A stretch of 64,000 nt of DNA from Planococcus circulans (GCF_020023385.1 NZ_JAIQCL010000001.1:682001-746000); one strand, 5' to 3'. Counted from the first letter of the stretch, positions 45,391 to 52,713 are shown. Notes: a model not told the origin generated them from the sequence alone. Translations and numbers: made by a program.

Positions 45391-46806
45391 GCCAAGCACT
45401 TTCAAACTTGGCTTCTGGCCTTTCATCAGTTCGAGCTTTTCGATCGCATAGGCGACGTTGAGGACTTTTTCCTCCTGGAACGCAGGACCCATGATCTGCA
45501 GACCGACCGGCAATCCATCGCGGACGCCGCACGGGATGCTGAGTGCGGGCAGGCCGGTGAGATTTCCAGGTCCGGTAAAGCGGATGACTTCGTCCAAAAA
45601 GCTCAGGGCCTGGCCGTTGATGTCGACGGTGCTGTCGCCGATCGGCGGTGACAGGAACGGCAAGGTCGGGGAAATGAGCACGTCCACTTTTTCAAATGCC
45701 GCTGCAAAATCGAGATCCAGCTTACGGCGGATCTGCTGAGCCTGCACGTAATCGACGCCCGACATCAACTCGCCCACCTCCAGTAAAAAGCGGACATCTT
45801 CTCCGAATTTCTCCGGCTGCTTCACCAAATTATCGTGGTGGACGGCGCTCGCTTCAGTTGTGATGGTGACGAGCTCCGCAAATTCGGCCATGGCAAGCGA
45901 CGGAATCCGGATCGGCTCAATTCGCGCACCCAGCTTCTCCAGTTGTTGCAGCGCATTTTGCACGGCTTCATTGACACGGTTATCGACATTCTTGAAGAAA
46001 TAGCCTTCCTCGATGCCGATGACTAGGCCTTTGACGTCTTCATTCAACTCTCCGGAATAATTTTGCGTCGGCCGGTCGACAGAAGTCGGATCTTTCGGAT
46101 CATAGCCGCCGAGCACTTCCAAAAGCAGCGCTGCATCAAAAACGGTTTTCGTCATCGGGCCGATATGGTCGAGGCTCCACGACAGCGGAAAACAGCCATA
46201 TTTGCTGATACGGCCAAGCGTTGGCTTCAGGCCGATGATGCCGCAGCTCGACGCCGGAATCCGGATCGAACCCCCAGTATCCGTACCGAGCGAAGCGATC
46301 GACATGTTCGCCGCCACTGCCGCACCCGACCCGCCGCTCGAGCCGCCTGGAATCTTGCTCAGGTCCCACGGATTCTTACAGGCGCCGTAATGCGGATTGG
46401 TGGTCGTCGCACCCCAGGCATACTCGTGCATATTGAGCTTGCCGTGGAAGGTCACGCCTGACAGCTTCAGCTTCGAGACGACTGTCGCGTCAAAGTCGGC
46501 AATAAACCCTTCGTGGATTTTCGAGCCCATCGTCGTCGGCTCATCTTTGAAATACAAGATATCCTTCAGCGCCATCGGAATGCCGTGCAGGAAGCCGCGG
46601 TAATTGCCGCTTTGGATCTCCTGCTCCGCCTGCCTCGCCGATTCCAGCGCCTGTTCTTTCTGCACGCGAATAAATGCATTGACGTCGCTGTTGTAGGCAT
46701 CGACATTCGCCAACACCGCTTCAGTCAGTTCAACGGGTGACACCTGCTTGTCGCGCAGCTTCGGCGCCAGTTCCCCGATCGATTGTGCCGCTAATTCTTC
46801 ATTCAT
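45388..46806 (-). CDS. Amidase signature-family enzyme
   Basis: The 472-aa protein shows the full amidase signature: catalytic Lys in PMALKDILYFKDEPTTMGS, the Ser-Gly-rich loop PGGSSGGSGAAVAANMSI and the nucleophile region TDTGGSIRIPASSCGIIGLK. It hydrolyses an amide to acid and ammonia by the Ser-cisSer-Lys triad; GatA-like relatives work in tRNA amidation, but no gatB is near. Its ATG overlaps the stop of the small gene at 46803-46982 by four bases, so the two are translationally coupled. The pairing with an AtzG-like protein resembles AtzE/AtzG amide hydrolases. The natural substrate is unknown. Confidence 0.92.
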   Translation of the reverse strand: MNEELAAQSIGELAPKLRDKQVSPVELTEAVLANVDAYNSDVNAFIRVQKEQALESARQAEQEIQSGNYRGFLHGIPMALKDILYFKDEPTTMGSKIHEGFIADFDATVVSKLKLSGVTFHGKLNMHEYAWGATTTNPHYGACKNPWDLSKIPGGSSGGSGAAVAANMSIASLGTDTGGSIRIPASSCGIIGLKPTLGRISKYGCFPLSWSLDHIGPMTKTVFDAALLLEVLGGYDPKDPTSVDRPTQNYSGELNEDVKGLVIGIEEGYFFKNVDNRVNEAVQNALQQLEKLGARIEPIRIPSLAMAEFAELVTITTEASAVHHDNLVKQPEKFGEDVRFLLEVGELMSGVDYVQAQQIRRKLDLDFAAAFEKVDVLISPTLPFLSPPIGDSTVDINGQALSFLDEVIRFTGPGNLTGLPALSIPCGVRDGLPVGLQIMGPAFQEEKVLNVAYAIEKLELMKGQKPSLKVLG

Positions 46807-46982
46807 AGCCGCTCACCTCCCGGCACATGCGTCAGCGCCATATCGAAATCCTTCAGCTGCGAATTGTCCACCGTGTCGCGCAATTGCTGCACCGCCTGCA
46901 TCTGCTGCGCCAGCATTTCCTGGTGCGCCTCCGGCACCTGAATCCCCCGTGCCTTTAAAATCCTGTGAATTCCCTCTGCCAT
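46803..46982 (-). CDS. AtzG-like (DUF4089-type) small amidase partner
   Basis: The 59-aa protein reads MAEGIHRILKARGIQVPEAH and then LAQQMQAVQQLRDTVDN, ending DFDMALTHVPGG. Size, helical content and position directly before an amidase fit AtzG-like proteins, which resemble GatC and stabilise their amidase. I base this on gene context and general pattern rather than a firm motif. The ATG at 46982 has GGGAGG upstream, and its stop overlaps the amidase start in ATGA. Confidence 0.65.
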   Translation of the reverse strand: MAEGIHRILKARGIQVPEAHQEMLAQQMQAVQQLRDTVDNSQLKDFDMALTHVPGGERL

Positions 46983-47097
46983 CGCAATTCCTCCCATTCG
47001 AATAGTTTGGTAAGGTGTGAGAATCTGAGTTGTCTACCGCCAGTTTATCACAATCGACAGACTGTTCAGATAGTTTAAAGGCGATTTTCAGCAGAAT

Positions 47098-47142
47098 AAA
47101 ACCCTGTCCGGCAAGAAGATGTCTTGCCGGCCAGGGTTTTAG
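47098..47142 (-). terminator. Rho-independent terminator downstream of array E
   Basis: AAAACCCTG, CCGGCAAGA and the matching TCTTGCCGG, CAGGGTTTT form a stem of about 18 bp with one mismatch; TTTTATTCT follows on the minus strand. It lies 260 bases beyond the ABC ATPase stop, with array E and its hairpin in between, so these repeats would be in the 3' untranslated region of that transcript. Confidence 0.85.
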
Positions 47143-47188
47143 GGGAAGATGTGGCGTGTTGCCTCGTCATTTTGTCGTATTGCCGCTA

Positions 47189-47313
47189 CTTTTTTCCAGT
47201 TAATTGGATATACAAGCCGAATTGGACAATATACAGTCCAACCGGCTGCAAATACTGTCCATTCAGCCTGAATACTGTCCAACCGGAGCATACTACTGTC
47301 CGGAGCCCGAAAA
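47189..47313. repeat. Array E: five 20-21-bp units, core ATAC(A/T)GTCC, with left flank
   Basis: Cores start at 47210 (ATACAAGCC), 47231 (ATACAGTCC), 47252 (ATACTGTCC), 47272 (ATACTGTCC) and 47293 (CTACTGTCC); one interval is 20 and the others 21. The preceding TTTTTCCAGTTAATTGGAT matches the flanks of arrays C and G. Confidence 0.83.
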
Positions 47314-47334
47314 CCCCTTAAATGCCCAAGCCCG

Positions 47335-47358
47335 GGAAAGCGCAAGCCTGCGCTTTCC
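47335..47358. repeat. Recurring hairpin following array E
   Basis: GGAAAGCGCA and TGCGCTTTCC with loop AGCC form a perfect 10-bp stem. The 24 bases are identical to those at 50457-50480 on the same strand. No T-tract follows on either side, so here it is not a terminator. Confidence 0.85.
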
Positions 47359-47404
47359 GCTGCGTACTTTCGGACCGAAGCGGTTTTCGCTTGGGTCCCC
47401 GCAC

Positions 47405-48205
47405 TTAGCCATCTACTGTTTTCCGAACCTTCGACAGCAGCGGACGCCCGTTGCTCCAGACGACGTTTACCGGCATGTCGAAGAAATTAGAAAGATGCTC
47501 GCTGGTGATCAGCTCGCCTGTGTCGCCGGAAGCGAAGACGTGGCCCGCTTTCAAGAGCAGGGTTTTATTGAACTCCGGCAAGATTTCTTCTATATGATGG
47601 GTGACGTAGATGATGGTCGGACCGTCCGGCTTTTGGGCAATGGCGGCGATCGATTCGAGCAGTTCTTCGCGGGCGATGAAATCGAGTCCGGCCGTCGGCT
47701 CATCCAGAATCAGCAGCTCCGGGTCGGCCATCAAGGCACGGCCGATCAGCACGCGCTGCTTTTCGCCTTGCGACAGGGTATGGTAATTCCGGTTGGCGTA
47801 CTCGAGGCAGCCCAGTTCCCGAAGGATCTCGACGCCTTTTCGGTCGATCGCTTCGGTCGTTTCCTGATACAGGCCGAGTGAAGCGAACGCTCCGCTCAGG
47901 ACCACTTCATAGGCATTGTCATAAGTGGGCAACTTCTGCTGGACTGACGCCGACACAAAGCCGATCTGGCTGCGCAGCTTTTCCGCCAGGTAGGTCTTGC
48001 CGAACTCCAGGCCGAGCACGGTGACTTTTCCTTCCGTCGGGAAAAAATACGCATTGATCAAATCCAGGAGCGACGTTTTGCCGGCACCGTTCAAGCCATA
48101 CAGCACCCAGTGCTCTCCTTTACGGATCTGCCAATTGACGTCCTCCAACAACAACTTGTCGTCTCTTCGCCGCGTGACTCCTTCCAGTTCCAGAATCGTC
48201 TTCAT
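47405..48205 (-). CDS. ABC transporter-type ATPase (YlmA-like), no permease nearby
   Basis: The 266-aa ATPase has Walker A GLNGAGKTSLLD at about residue 40, the signature LSQGEKQRVLIGRAL, Walker B LLILDEPTAGLDF and the H-loop VTHHIEEI. The size and the N-terminus match single-domain YlmA-like ATPases. No membrane partner is encoded nearby. The ATG overlaps the stop of the protease-nuclease gene by four bases (ATGA), so the two are co-translated. It may energise a permease encoded elsewhere, or work in a soluble complex with the upstream protein. Confidence 0.88.
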   Translation of the reverse strand: MKTILELEGVTRRRDDKLLLEDVNWQIRKGEHWVLYGLNGAGKTSLLDLINAYFFPTEGKVTVLGLEFGKTYLAEKLRSQIGFVSASVQQKLPTYDNAYEVVLSGAFASLGLYQETTEAIDRKGVEILRELGCLEYANRNYHTLSQGEKQRVLIGRALMADPELLILDEPTAGLDFIAREELLESIAAIAQKPDGPTIIYVTHHIEEILPEFNKTLLLKAGHVFASGDTGELITSEHLSNFFDMPVNVVWSNGRPLLSKVRKTVDG

Positions 48206-49938
48206 AGCCGGATATCCTCTTTTCGCTGGACACGCGCGACTTGTCCTTCTGCGAGCGGATCCGCCTCACGAAGGTTGCCGAAATCAAGGCCGGCCAGTTT
48301 TTCAATCTGTGAAATCGGCACCTGATACGTCCCGAATTGCCCGTAGACGAATTCCAGATTCCCGCCAATCAAATCTTCCTGCGTCTGCAGATAGGCAGTA
48401 GCCGACAGGGAAGTTCCGTCTTTCACCATCACCGCCACTTTCCAGAACTGGTCCGGAATCTGCGCATCACGGTAACTCGTGTCGTCGTCCCGGAACACCG
48501 GACCTGTGAACACCGAAATCTTCAAGCCGGATTCGCGTGCATTGTCCAATACATAATCCTCCAGATCCAACCACGCTTTCTGGTTGAAATTCTTATGCTG
48601 CGGCGAGCAATTAGTGAAATGGAAAGTATGCTCGTTGGCCTTCACCGCATCGATGCCCCAATTCGGATCGCGGCGGCGCACCAAATGGCCGCGGTCGATA
48701 TCATTTGATTGATAAAATTCCGGTCCGATCTGGCAGGCTTCGTCAATCCGCGGATCAAAATACCAGCGGTCGTTGCCGCGCTTGACATCGACCAGCTGAT
48801 TGCCGTCGATATTGACCGCCGTGTAGAACGCAAGCCGGCGCGACTTGCTCATGGCAATCGAAAAATGGGTATAATCCAGGACGGTTTTGCCGTCGCTCGT
48901 CTGTGCAGCGTCGTCCATTAAGGCAGTTCCCAGAACCGGCAATGGCACTTCGAACCCGGCGCCCAGAAATGCAGGGTCGTAGCCGGAAGCATCGGCGTAC
49001 CAATCCTCTTCCAGAATCCCCACTTCCATCGGCTCGGCTACTGAACCCGGCATGACGACGGCCAGCAATTGATCCAGCAGTTTACGTGAACGGTCGTCTT
49101 CCAAACTACTGCGCGCTTCACTGAGATGATGGATGATCGAACTGATCCGGATGCCTTCATTGGCAATCCAAAGACGATTGTCTTTCGGGTCCGGAACGCC
49201 CGCATGATGCAGGGCGACGACCACCCATTGGTCATTGAAGACTGGCGAGCCAGACGAACCCGGTTCCGTATCGCTGACGTACTGGACAAAATCGGAAGAG
49301 ATGAACTTAACTTCATTTTCACGGATGGTGATTGCTTTCGGACCACCGTTCGGATGTTGGATGATGGTCACGTATTCGCCTTCGAGGATTTTCCCGGGCT
49401 TCGGCAACAGCGGTAAATAGCCGAAATCGGTCAACGGAATGTCGTGCTGATTGTTTTCTTCCACCGCCACAAGCGTAAAGTCCAGCGCCTCGTCGGTGAT
49501 GAAAAGCGCTTCCGGATCCAGGCGGAAGCTGATGATATCAAGCGGCATGAACTGGACATCATCCTCGTAATTGAACTCCGCCACCGCGTACATCGCCGCT
49601 TCCGGCGTTTCCAGCACATGATTATTCGTCAGCAGCAGGTTCGGCGCCACCAGAAATCCGGTGCCGTAGCTCTGCAGCTGGCCTGAACGGCTGCGGATTG
49701 CGATGCGGCAAACGGCTTTGCTAACATCGAGGCCCGCCTGCAGATGCGCAATCGGAAACAGATCACTTTGATTGATGATCCGTTCCATCGCCAAGTTGTC
49801 ATGGTGATTGATGATGCTCGACCGCGTCATCATTCGTTCCTTCGAAGTCGCCGCCTGTTTTGCCACTCTGCGCTCCTCCTCGAATGCCAAATACCGCGCT
49901 AATGCTTCCTGCTGAATCCGCTCCAATTGATTGACCAT
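48202..49938 (-). CDS. Trypsin-like protease fused to DNA/RNA non-specific endonuclease
   Basis: The 578-aa protein joins two enzymes. Residues 70-275 are a trypsin-like (S1) protease with His107 in LLTNNHVLE, Asp153 in ALDFTLVAV and Ser229 in TEPGSSGSPVF. Residues 340-555 are a NUC-type beta-beta-alpha-metal nuclease with SNDIDRGHLVRR (His418) and FTNCSPQHKNFNQKAWLDLE. An N-terminal helical part of about 65 residues precedes them. There is no signal peptide or membrane helix, so it should stay in the cytoplasm, unlike most NUC nucleases. AAGGGGATGG precedes the ATG. A sensor protease controlling a nuclease in defence or stress-induced death is an inference. Confidence 0.88.
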   Translation of the reverse strand: MVNQLERIQQEALARYLAFEEERRVAKQAATSKERMMTRSSIINHHDNLAMERIINQSDLFPIAHLQAGLDVSKAVCRIAIRSRSGQLQSYGTGFLVAPNLLLTNNHVLETPEAAMYAVAEFNYEDDVQFMPLDIISFRLDPEALFITDEALDFTLVAVEENNQHDIPLTDFGYLPLLPKPGKILEGEYVTIIQHPNGGPKAITIRENEVKFISSDFVQYVSDTEPGSSGSPVFNDQWVVVALHHAGVPDPKDNRLWIANEGIRISSIIHHLSEARSSLEDDRSRKLLDQLLAVVMPGSVAEPMEVGILEEDWYADASGYDPAFLGAGFEVPLPVLGTALMDDAAQTSDGKTVLDYTHFSIAMSKSRRLAFYTAVNIDGNQLVDVKRGNDRWYFDPRIDEACQIGPEFYQSNDIDRGHLVRRRDPNWGIDAVKANEHTFHFTNCSPQHKNFNQKAWLDLEDYVLDNARESGLKISVFTGPVFRDDDTSYRDAQIPDQFWKVAVMVKDGTSLSATAYLQTQEDLIGGNLEFVYGQFGTYQVPISQIEKLAGLDFGNLREADPLAEGQVARVQRKEDIRL

Positions 49939-50036
49939 GCCCGGCCATCCCCTTCCACTAAATAAACTATATTTTTCAATTAAAAATTTAATATTCTATT
50001 AATTTCCTTTAGAAAAAGTTTATCACAATTGCGCGC

Positions 50037-50065
50037 AGAAAACCCATTCCAAGTGATGGAATGGG
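50037..50065 (-). terminator. Intrinsic terminator of hydrophilic protein gene
   Basis: CCCATTCCA and TGGAATGGG form a perfect 9-bp stem with a 5-base loop (50043-50065), followed by TTTTC on the minus strand. It lies 17 bases after the stop at 50082. Confidence 0.8.
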
Positions 50066-50081
50066 CTGGGAGTTGTGCCGC

Positions 50082-50366
50082 TTAACGTGACCATTTTTTA
50101 TTGTCATTCTTCACAAATGTCTCTTCGCCGGTTTTTGGATCGCGGATGATTTTGTCATCGGTCGGGACATCCCCTGCACCTTCGTCGGGTGCGTTCTGGA
50201 AGTCGTCACCTGCAGTTTCACGTACGTCGCCTTTGCCGGCAGATTCCCAGCCTTCATCGCTGCCGCTCAACATCTCGCTTGTCTTCTTGACGACTTTATC
50301 GAGCGTCGACTCATCGTGGTCCCCGCTATGTTCTGGATTTCGTTTGTGTTCATCGCCTCTACTCAT
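50082..50366 (-). CDS. Small hydrophilic hypothetical protein
   Basis: The 94-aa protein is very hydrophilic and probably disordered, with many Asp, Glu, Lys and Gly (SRGDEHKRNPEHSGDHDEST) and ending DPKTGEETFVKNDNKKWSR. Such composition recalls small stress-related proteins, but I recognise no family. GGAGGGATCC precedes the ATG and a terminator follows, so the gene is probably real. No operon partner. Confidence 0.6.
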   Translation of the reverse strand: MSRGDEHKRNPEHSGDHDESTLDKVVKKTSEMLSGSDEGWESAGKGDVRETAGDDFQNAPDEGAGDVPTDDKIIRDPKTGEETFVKNDNKKWSR

Positions 50367-50456
50367 GATGGATCCCTCCTGAACTGTTGTTGCTATACTT
50401 TACCCGCTGCCGGTGGAAATAATCATCCCTGAAGAGCGCTGGATGGCGAAGCCATG

Positions 50457-50480
50457 GGAAAGCGCAAGCCTGCGCTTTCC
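50457..50480. repeat. Recurring hairpin next to array F
   Basis: GGAAAGCGCA and TGCGCTTTCC with loop AGCC; identical over 24 bases to 47335-47358. Array F lies on its right in the reverse orientation, so read from the minus strand the order array-then-hairpin is the same as in element E. Confidence 0.85.
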
Positions 50481-50507
50481 GCTCTTGAGGCGTCCGTATT
50501 GGTTTGC

Positions 50508-50599
50508 GGCTTGTATTTTGGGAGTTTGGACAGTATTATACTTCGGTTGGACTGTATTTGATGCCAGTTGGACTGTATATTGTGCATGTTAGCTTGTAT
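50508..50599. repeat. Array F: five 20-21-bp units in reverse orientation, core GGACTGTAT
   Basis: Cores start at 50508 (GGCTTGTAT), 50528 (GGACAGTAT), 50549 and 50570 (GGACTGTAT) and 50591 (AGCTTGTAT). GGACTGTAT is the reverse complement of ATACAGTCC of array E, and on the minus strand the first unit ATACAAGCT matches ATACAAGCC of E. Confidence 0.82.
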
Positions 50600-50627
50600 C
50601 TCCATGAGATAGTTGTTGGTTGCGATG

Positions 50628-50745
50628 ATTTATTCCAATTAAATGGTTATACTTTCTGATTTGACTCGGATACTTTCTAATTAGGCATAAATACTTTCTG
50701 TTTTTGGCAGAATACTTTCCAATCGTCCATAAATACTTTCCAATC
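50628..50745. repeat. Array G: five 21-bp units, core ATACTTTC, with left flank
   Basis: ATACTTTC starts at 50649, 50670, 50691, 50712 and 50733, all five identical and exactly 21 bases apart, with unrelated spacers. The flank TATTCCAATTAAATGGTT is like those of arrays C and E. It diverges from array F, 50 bases to the left. Confidence 0.87.
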
Positions 50746-50751
50746 CACAAA

Positions 50752-50793
50752 AAAGCCATCGCCAAGCATATAAGAGCTTGGCGATGGTTTTAA
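50752..50793 (-). terminator. Rho-independent terminator of hypothetical gene
   Basis: CCATCGCCAAGC and GCTTGGCGATGG form a perfect 12-bp stem; TTTTTTG follows on the minus strand. It lies 10 bases after the stop at 50803. Confidence 0.9.
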
Positions 50794-50802
50794 TTACTTC
50801 TA

Positions 50803-51138
50803 TTATAAATTGCGCTTTGGATGCGGCTGGGTGATGTCGACCGCGAATACGTTGATGCGGTTGACCATCAAGTCGCGGATGCCGTAGATTGGGCGTTCGT
50901 TTTCCTGGATGGTTTCGATATAGGCATTCACCTGATCCTGGATGTAGACGCCAAACGGCTTGTCCTTATATGTGTCGTCGAGGCTATCGACGCCGGACTC
51001 GAAGGATTTTTCGAAATACAGGTTCGACACTTCGATGCCTGTCAGCTTGTCCTCTTCCATATGGGTGCCGACCACTTTGTAATAGTTGCCGTACTCGTCG
51101 CGCACCAAATCCGCTTCGACAATTTTTTGCATACTCAT
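50803..51138 (-). CDS. Hypothetical protein
   Basis: The 111-aa soluble protein has mixed alpha/beta character (ADLVRDEYGNYYKVVGTHME, FGVYIQDQVNAYIETIQENE) and ends NVFAVDITQPHPKRNL. I recognise no family. The ATG at 51138 fits the GAGGAG site upstream better than the ATG at 51147, which touches it. A good terminator follows, so the gene is probably real. It is divergent from the aldo/keto reductase gene. Confidence 0.6.
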   Translation of the reverse strand: MSMQKIVEADLVRDEYGNYYKVVGTHMEEDKLTGIEVSNLYFEKSFESGVDSLDDTYKDKPFGVYIQDQVNAYIETIQENERPIYGIRDLMVNRINVFAVDITQPHPKRNL

Positions 51139-51267
51139 GGCTTTCATCTCCTCTCTTACCCCTATTTCGACGGCCTTCCACAGATTCCTTCAACTAAATG
51201 CTTAGAGTTGCGAAGTACTGGGTAAACATTTACTCTAAACAGAACAACACAAAAGGAGAAATGCATA

Positions 51268-52092
51268 ATGGATTTTATTACACTGAACAACGGAATAAAA
51301 ATGCCGCAGCTGGGCTTTGGTGTCTGGCAGGTTGAAGACGATCAGGCGACGGCTGCTGTGGCGAAAGCGCTCGAGACGGGCTATAAATCGATTGATACCG
51401 CAATGATCTACCAAAACGAAAAAGGTGTCGGCAAAGCGCTGAAGGAAACTTCCGTGCCGCGTGAAGAGCTGTTCATCACGACCAAGGTGTGGAACAGCGA
51501 CCAGGGCTATGGCAATACCTTGCGCGCTTTTGAGGAAAGCCTCGAGCGCCTTGGCCTCGATTACGTCGATCTGTACCTGATCCACTGGCCGACTCCGGAA
51601 TTCGATAATTATATCGATACCTATAAAGCGTTGGAGCAATTGTATAAAGACGGCCGCGTCAAAGCGATCGGCGTCTGCAATTTCGAAGTCGAGCATTTGG
51701 AGCGTTTGCTTGCGGAATGCGACATTCCCCCGGTCCTGAACCAGGTCGAATGCCATCCCTACCTTGCACAAAATGAATTGAAGGAATTCTGCGCCAAGCA
51801 TGACATATTCCTAGAAGCTTGGAGTCCGCTTGACCAAGGCGGCGATGTGCTGAAGGATGAGAACATCCAGAAAATCGCTGATGCCAAAGGCAAATCGCCG
51901 GCTCAGGTTGTGCTGCGCTGGCATCTGCAGAACGGTACGATTGTGATTCCGAAATCGGTGACGCCGTCACGCATCGAGGAGAACTTCAATGTTTTCGATT
52001 TCGATTTGACGGAATCCGAGATGAATGAAATCGACGAGCTCAACAAGGACCGCCGCAAAGGCGCCCATCCGAATGAAATGAATGTACGGTAA
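51268..52092 (+). CDS. Aldo/keto reductase (YvgN/2,5-diketogluconate reductase-like)
   Basis: The 274-aa TIM-barrel enzyme has the catalytic tetrad in IDTAMIYQNEKGVGKAL (Asp and Tyr), ITTKVWNSD (Lys) and YLIHWPTPE (His). VLNQVECHPYL and TIVIPKSVTPSRIEEN (NADPH phosphate contact) follow. It reduces aldehydes such as methylglyoxal or keto sugars with NADPH. AAAGGAG is 8 bases before the ATG. It is monocistronic with its own terminator. The closest type is the glyoxal reductase group of Bacillus; the physiological substrate is open. Confidence 0.94.
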   Translation: MDFITLNNGIKMPQLGFGVWQVEDDQATAAVAKALETGYKSIDTAMIYQNEKGVGKALKETSVPREELFITTKVWNSDQGYGNTLRAFEESLERLGLDYVDLYLIHWPTPEFDNYIDTYKALEQLYKDGRVKAIGVCNFEVEHLERLLAECDIPPVLNQVECHPYLAQNELKEFCAKHDIFLEAWSPLDQGGDVLKDENIQKIADAKGKSPAQVVLRWHLQNGTIVIPKSVTPSRIEENFNVFDFDLTESEMNEIDELNKDRRKGAHPNEMNVR

Positions 52093-52101
52093 TAAAATCA
52101 G

Positions 52102-52135
52102 AAGCCGCCTCTTCCAACCGAAGAGGCGGCTTTCT
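52102..52135 (+). terminator. Rho-independent terminator of aldo/keto reductase gene
   Basis: AAGCCGCCTCTT and AAGAGGCGGCTT form a perfect 12-bp stem with a 7-base loop, then TTCTCTGTT. It starts 10 bases after the stop codon. Confidence 0.88.
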
Positions 52136-52218
52136 CTGTTATTTTCACATTTTGGCATACTCCCTGTGAAAACGGGTAAATTCTTGATAACTAGAATTTA
52201 TTGGAGGAGGGAAAGCCG

Positions 52219-52620
52219 TTGAGACATCTTCTTGCACTTGCAATCAAATTTGTGATGGTGGCCATTGTCCTTTTACTTGTTCTCACGTGGATGTTCGATG
52301 TTCCGTTCGTTGATACGTTGCTGATCAGCCTGGCGCTGACGGCGTTGTCCTATGCGATGGGCGACATCATGATTTTCCTGAACGCCGGCAGTCCGGAAAA
52401 TCAGTCGACGCGCAATACCGTAGCGACTTTTGTTGATTTCGTCACGGCGTTCCTGGTCATTTGGCTGATCGGCTGGCTGTTGACGGGACAGAATTTTGAA
52501 ATGGTGACGCCGGCTCTGGTTGCTGCATTGGTCATTTCAGCCGGTGAATGGTTCTTCCATCTGTATGTGGACCGCTCCGTGGTGCCAGAGTACAATAATT
52601 ACAAGTCGGCTAGAGGGTGA
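52219..52620 (+). CDS. YndM-family (DUF2512) membrane protein
   Basis: The 133-aa protein has four membrane helices (FVMVAIVLLLVLTWMF, LLISLALTALSYAMGDIMIF, FVDFVTAFLVIWLIGWLL, ALVAALVISAGEWFFHLYV), the layout of DUF2512 proteins such as YndM. Function is unknown. I chose TTG at 52219 because GGAGGAGGG lies at the proper distance; a TTG at 52201 would precede the ribosome site. It is a single gene followed by a plus-strand terminator. Confidence 0.8.
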   Translation: MRHLLALAIKFVMVAIVLLLVLTWMFDVPFVDTLLISLALTALSYAMGDIMIFLNAGSPENQSTRNTVATFVDFVTAFLVIWLIGWLLTGQNFEMVTPALVAALVISAGEWFFHLYVDRSVVPEYNNYKSARG

Positions 52621-52631
52621 ATTGAATTGTG

Positions 52632-52644
52632 TGGGTGCCAGGCA
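52632..52644. repeat. Palindrome GGTGCCAGGCACC
   Basis: This short perfect inverted repeat within GTGGGTGCCAGGCACCAAAT lies 12 bases after the DUF2512 stop. Similar GGTGCC/GGCACC hairpins are, to my recollection, scattered in Bacillales genomes, so it may be a copy of a small repeat. Confidence 0.45.
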
Positions 52645-52665
52645 CCAAATAGCAGATTTCCACTC

Positions 52666-52713
52666 AAAAGAGGTTGAATTCCATCATTTTCAATGGGATT
52701 CAACCTCTTTTTC
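52666..52713 (+). terminator. Rho-independent terminator of DUF2512 gene
   Basis: GAGGTTGAAT and ATTCAACCTC form the base of a stem of about 15 bp with one mismatch, followed by TTTTTC on the plus strand. Confidence 0.85.

Noticed and set aside
45204-45461. Frame across array D and the amidase 3' end
   Set aside because: Repeat-derived heptads followed by antisense of the amidase gene; no start signal.
47204-47881. Open frame over array E reading into the antisense of the ABC ATPase gene
   Set aside because: Starts at TTG within the array flank with no ribosome site, and most of it is the complement of a well-supported gene. The same frame in arrays C and G hits stops at once.
50423-50605. 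Frame across array F whose first residues (MEIQANMHNIQSN) resemble those over array E
   Set aside because: The likeness follows from shared repeat DNA. There is no ribosome site and no continuation into a conserved domain.
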